Shown here piece after piece: positions 29,686 through 33,645 of a DNA stretch of 33,645 nt (positions are counted from its first letter, which is position 1; every line of letters begins with the position of its first letter). The DNA comes from Coxiella endosymbiont of Ornithodoros amblus. GTDB taxonomy: Bacteria > Pseudomonadota > Gammaproteobacteria > Coxiellales > Coxiellaceae. The translations under genes and the position numbers were made by a program. Location of the stretch: assembly GCF_019425495.1 (NCBI RefSeq), contig NZ_VFIV01000010.1, forward strand, positions 1 through 33,645, written 5' to 3'. The notes beneath the pieces are model-generated. The model saw only the letters and a list, made by a program, of their open reading frames with translations. It was not told the DNA's origin and did no database searches.

Positions 29686-30756
29686 ATGATTAAATCCTCA
29701 CATAGAACGGGTCTTCTCACGGGCGACACGCCGACGGGGCGGTTACATTTGGGGCATTGGGTAGGGTCGATCGAAAATCGGGTGGCGTTGCAAGATGACA
29801 ATGATTGTTATTTTTTGCTGGCTAATACGCATGCCTTCACCATGCAGGTCGATCGGCCGGCGGACATTCGACAAAGTAGCATAGATATTACCTTAGATTA
29901 TTTAGCGGCGGGTATCGATCCCGACAAAAGTGCTATTTTTATTGAATCCGATGTGCCGGCGATTTTTGAATTAGCCGCGTTTTTCAGCATGTTGATTCCT
30001 TTTTCTCGCTTGATGCGAAATCCAACGATTAAAGATGAGATTCGGGACAAAGAATTGGGTGATAATTATTCGATGGGTTTTTTATTGTATCCTATCCTGC
30101 AAGTGGCCGACATTTTAGCTATTCGCGCGCAAGTGGTGCCAGTAGGAGAAGATCAAATTCCGCATTTAGAAATGACTCGTGAAGTAGCTCGACGTTTTAA
30201 TCAAATGTATTGCGGCGTCGACTCTCATACGGAAGATAAAGATTATCCTAAGGCGGGTGGATTATTTCCAATACCGGAAACGAAAGTTGGGCGCGTGCGG
30301 CGATTGGTTGGCACAGGCAAGCCTGGCAGAAATGGTCAATTATTGAAAATGAGCAAATCATTAAATAATGCTATTTTTTTAAGCGATCCGCCAGATATGG
30401 TGCAGAAAAAAATTATGAATATGTACACTGACCCCAAACGTCTTCGTGCGACCGACCCCGGAACGGTTGAAAATAATCCGCTGTGGGTTTTTCACGACAT
30501 ATTTAACCCCGATAAAAATTGGGTAGACGAGGCGAAAACCCGTTACCGAGAAGGTCGAATTGGTGATGTGGAATGTAAAAAACGATTGGTTGAAGTATTA
30601 TTAGAATTTCTCAATCCCATTCAACAACGACGGGCTGAATATGAAAATGACTTTGCTCAAGTGAAAAGAATTTTGAATGAAGGTGCCGAGCGGGTCAACG
30701 AAATTGCCAATGAAACTTTGCGTTTTGTGAGAAAAGCCACAAAACAGAAATTCTAA
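29686..30756 (+). CDS. trpS: Tryptophanyl-tRNA synthetase
   Basis: A class I synthetase that charges tRNA-Trp. The 356-residue protein is typical in size. The HIGH-type signature is GRLHLGHWVGS (HLGH at 21-24) and the KMSKS motif is at 221-225. LLYPILQVADILAI and the GEDQIPHLEMTREVARRFN segment line the active site. ATG 29686 gives the right N-terminus (SSHRTGLLTGDTPTG), but no good Shine-Dalgarno precedes it. It is isolated: decayed DNA lies on both sides, and it is the only intact gene in the last 6.6 kb of the window. Confidence 0.97.
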   Translation: MIKSSHRTGLLTGDTPTGRLHLGHWVGSIENRVALQDDNDCYFLLANTHAFTMQVDRPADIRQSSIDITLDYLAAGIDPDKSAIFIESDVPAIFELAAFFSMLIPFSRLMRNPTIKDEIRDKELGDNYSMGFLLYPILQVADILAIRAQVVPVGEDQIPHLEMTREVARRFNQMYCGVDSHTEDKDYPKAGGLFPIPETKVGRVRRLVGTGKPGRNGQLLKMSKSLNNAIFLSDPPDMVQKKIMNMYTDPKRLRATDPGTVENNPLWVFHDIFNPDKNWVDEAKTRYREGRIGDVECKKRLVEVLLEFLNPIQQRRAEYENDFAQVKRILNEGAERVNEIANETLRFVRKATKQKF

Positions 30757-30942
30757 GCTCTTCGGCCAGCTTGTAAAAATTGTTGCGCTATTTTAAGAAG
30801 TTTCGTTATGTTAAAAATATGCCGATTTGATAATCAGCTTGCGGGCATTAAAAAAACAGCTAAAGCGGTGCACTTAGTTATCCCGTCTAGCACTTTTCTG
30901 TCAATTTCCGGCATTGTCTAACGTCACAATAGGAGGTACGAC

Positions 30943-32683
30943 GTGGTTTATGCACATAATTTAGGCTTTGCGCATTGGAGTTAAATGAGAGATAAAAAAC
31001 CTGAAGTCTTATTGGCGCGGTGAAATTTCGCAACAACAATTCTAACAACAGGCGATCGAATTACAACTTACGAATTGGAAGATCCAAGTGGAAGCGGGAG
31101 TGGATTTGATTCCAGTGGGGATTTCTCTTGGTACGATCGCGTGCTTAACATGGCGGTAAGGGTGGGGCTATCCCATCGCGTTTCTCAAAACGCTTAATTC
31201 CAAATATAACAAACAGACACTGTGTCCTACATGGTGCGTGCACAAGCGCCGAACGGTATTGTTGAAACTTCAACGTGCGAAATGACAAAATGGTTTGATA
31301 CCATTACCATTATATCGCTCCCGAATTCACTACAAACCAAAATTTTGAGTTACGCCACGACGATTTATTTAAATCTACGAAACTGGCGTTAGAAAATAAT
31401 TATTGCGCAAAACCGGTTGGTTATTTTAGGTCTGCTGTCTTTTTTATGCTTAGGCAAGTGCAAAGGGGGAATCGTTTAATAAATTGCTTTTGCTTACAAA
31501 ATTATTTCCGGTTTATGCAAAAATTTTTCAGCAACTTTCTTCTCTGGGCATCGAATGGATACAAGTGGACGAGGCTATTCTCGTTTTGGATTTGCATCCT
31601 ACATGGCAGCAAGCGTTACCGAACGTTTGATGCGGCGTTAACATGAACATTCGATTTGAAAAAATAAACAAACGGCGCAATTAAATTTACCGTTATTTCC
31701 AACGACAACGATCGGTTCTTTTCCACAAACCTTCCAGATTTTCTGCTTGTAGTGTGATTATAAGCAAGGGAAAATAGATGATTCCCTCTACCAAGAGAAA
31801 ATTCGTCAAGAAATTGCTGAAATCATTGACATTCAAGTTAAGCTTGGTTTAGACGTTTTCGTTCGCGGTGAGCGCGAACGCAATGACATGGTGGAGTATT
31901 TCGGGAATTGTTCGATGGAATAGTGATCACGAGCAATGAATGAGTTCAAAATTACGGTTCCCGCTGTGTTAAACCGCCCATTATTTTTTGGGATGTGAGT
32001 CGTGAATGGGCAATGACACTCTGGGGTGGATCGAATACGCCCAGTCTTTAACGACTAAGTCGGTTAAAAGGATGTTAAGAGGCCCGTTAGCATATTAGCT
32101 TGGTCATTCGTACGCGACCGATCAGCCTCGTTCGTAAACAGCCAAACAAATCGCTTTCGCATTGTGCGATGAGGTGCAGGATTTTGAAAGAAGCGGAGTT
32201 TGAGTGATTCAAATTGATGAGCCTGAGTTCCATGAATGCTTGCCATTGCGAAAAGCGGATTGACAAGATTATTTGGAGTTGGCGGTGAAGTGCTTTTGCT
32301 TAGCGTTTTGTGGGGTTAAAAGACGAAACCTAAATTCATACCCACATGTGTTACTCCGAATTTAACGATATTATTGAAACGACTCTGCGTTGGATGTCGA
32401 TGTTATCACCATCGAAAATTCCCGTCCTGAAATGGGAATAAAATCCTTTGAAAAATTCGCGTATCCAAACGATATCTGGCCAGGCATTTACGATATCCAT
32501 TGGCCACGTATCCCGTGAGTGGCTGAAATTGAAGAGTTGGGGGTGTAAGCGTTTCAATATATTCCTATTGAATGTTTATGGATTAATCCGGATTGTGGAT
32601 TGAAGATGCGAAATTGGAAAGAAACGAAAGAAGCACTCAGCAGGATGGTAGATGGTGCGAAACATTTACGCAAGGTTTTCTAG
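30943..32683 (+). pseudogene. metE: Decayed cobalamin-independent methionine synthase
   Basis: MetE transfers the methyl group of 5-methyl-THF-triglutamate to homocysteine. A strong ribosome site (AGGAGGT) and GTG 30943 open VVYAHNLGFAHW, then stop. The family can be followed in order: DFSWYDRVLNMAV near 31115, TCEMTKWFDT near 31280, KPVVLGLLSF near 31415-31440, [13 protein letters not shown] near 31700, [20 protein letters not shown] near 31840-31905, YGSRCVKPP near 31955, THMCYSEFNDI near 32345-32370, and GAKHLRKVF ending at 32683. The zinc-site segment HTHMCYSEF is still visible. The locus spans 1.74 kb against about 2.26 kb expected; roughly 190 codons are missing near 31650, joining residues about 245 and 430 of the E. 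coli protein. Many frameshifts; clearly dead. Confidence 0.93.
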
Positions 32684-32770
32684 TGAAAAAAGACCGACAA
32701 TAGGTTTAGACTGCAACCTGCAAGCACTTAAAATCAAAAGACAAATGTCATGGACGGGTTGCATCTTTCT

Positions 32771-33525
32771 CTGAGCTTTAAGTTGTTTCTGCCTAGAAAC
32801 TCTGAAAGGGTTCGAGAACTCAAAGTCAGTCTGCCGAACCCTTCAGGATAAAACGATGCGCGTTGTCCGTGCTTTGCGTCAAGACTTCATTGAAGTGGTG
32901 CCTCATTTAACTTGCATTGGTCTTTCGAAAACCTCTATATTCGATTTACTCAATAATGATCAGCTTTTAGGTATTAAGCGCATCGTTGTGTTACGGGGTG
33001 ATTTGCCTTTTGAAGATATAACGAATGGTGATTTTAATTACGCCAATAAAAATTTAGTCGCCTATATTCGTAAATTAATCGGCGATTATTTTCATACTGA
33101 GACGAGAACAGTTCAGGAATCGCTTAAAAATTTTTAACAGAAAATCGCTGCCGGTGCTAATGGAGCAATTCCGCAATATTTTTATCGCGATGCTTATCTT
33201 AATTTGTTGATGCCTGTCGAAACGTGGGAATGAAGCACCTATTGTTCCTGGAATCATGCCCATCAGCAATTTTGATAAGTTAGTTTGATTTTTAAAAACG
33301 TGTGCTATAGAAATACCGCGATGGTTGTATAAACGGTTAGAGTCTTAATTTATAATAATGATAAATCCTCATTGAAAGCTTAGGGCCGTTGAAGCGGTAA
33401 CGAAATTCTGTAAAGATTTAATCGATTACGGGGTCCCAGGACTTCATTTTTATACTTTAAATCAATGTGAACCTACCAAAACATTATTGGAAACCTTCAA
33501 TCCATCAGCTCCTTCCGTTAAATAG
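32771..33525 (+). pseudogene. metF: Decayed methylenetetrahydrofolate reductase
   Basis: MetF reduces 5,10-methylene-THF to 5-methyl-THF, the methyl donor for MetE. A first frame gives LSFKLFLPRNSERVRELKVS (the SFEFFPP region) and stops at 32849. A second from 32856 gives TMRVVRALRQDFIEVVPHLT and CIGL, then IKRIVVLRGDLPFED, ending at 33137. Read through that stop, AAGANGAIPQYFYRDAYLNLL continues. Next frames give GIMPISNFDKLV, and lastly KDLIDYGVPGLHFYTLNQCE with a stop at 33523-33525. About ten codons around the YGAGG segment are deleted at the first junction and the initiator region is missing. It sits 90 bases after metE in the same direction, a former metE-metF unit. Confidence 0.92.
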
Positions 33526-33645
33526 TAATTTTATACACCTTATTCACAGTTTCACGAGCGATACCGCAACTAGCGATTTTTTTCTGTTCAAATTTTTTAA
33601 TCTGGCATTGGGGATAACAATAATTTTTCGTATTAGTGCTACAAA
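33526..33645. other. Window end without a feature
   Basis: The last 120 bases are AT-rich with no frame, hairpin or motif that I can support. Confidence 0.4.

Noticed and set aside
30757-30942. A possible SAM or cobalamin riboswitch ahead of metE.
   Set aside because: The 186 bases before the metE start show no aptamer core or terminator hairpin that I can recognise, and the gene is dead.

Overview
The window looks like chromosome from a close relative of Coxiella burnetii, most likely a Coxiella-type (tick-associated) endosymbiont with a shrinking genome. This rests on recalled similarity of the GroEL, SodB, AcnA and AhpC proteins to C. burnetii, on the split glycine decarboxylase (gcvPA/gcvPB), and on the many broken genes, several of which were regulators, ankyrin proteins or effector-like proteins. 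No database search was possible, so the species is an inference.

Layout. 1-2540 holds scattered remains of an ankyrin-repeat gene. 2637-4417 (-) is dsbD broken by one stop codon and one single-base frameshift. 4565-5262 (-) is a decayed metallo-beta-lactamase-fold gene. 5318-7990 (-) is intact aconitase acnA. 8100-10208 is the heat-shock operon groES-groEL, with a sigma-32-like promoter and a strong terminator. 10269-14706 is the glycine cleavage operon gcvT-gcvH-gcvPA-gcvPB. 14968-18327 is a gene graveyard: two LuxR-type regulators on the - strand flank two alpha/beta-hydrolase genes on the + strand, all broken. 18462-19764 (-) is sodB-dapB, divergent from ahpC (19982-20584), which has a perfect palindrome just upstream. 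A small coiled-coil gene follows, then pyrC-rnt (-). 22751-24030 is a repeat-like block plus remains of a nuclease/transposase-like gene and two unidentified short genes. 24089-26979 (-) is a damaged ZIP-like transporter and intact uvrD. 27323-29654 holds decayed, effector-like reading frames of unknown identity. trpS (29686-30756) is intact. 30943-33525 is a tandem metE-metF pair, both badly decayed with internal deletions.

How it fits together. The surviving genes are housekeeping: TCA cycle, protein folding, one-carbon supply from glycine, peroxide and superoxide defence, lysine/peptidoglycan precursor synthesis, pyrimidine synthesis, RNA processing, DNA repair and tRNA charging. The lost genes are environmental or host-interaction functions (LuxR regulators, ankyrin and effector-like proteins, esterases, periplasmic disulfide reduction) and the last steps of methionine synthesis. 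The 5,10-methylene-THF made by the glycine cleavage system therefore can no longer be reduced by this MetF and passed to this MetE for methionine.

I found no CRISPR array, tRNA, rRNA, intact insertion sequence or clear new biological system. The most informative features are the pattern of decay, the regulatory palindrome upstream of ahpC, the near-leaderless gcvT promoter, a dispersed palindromic repeat, and a 0.3-kb block that is open on both strands and carries a GC-rich palindrome.
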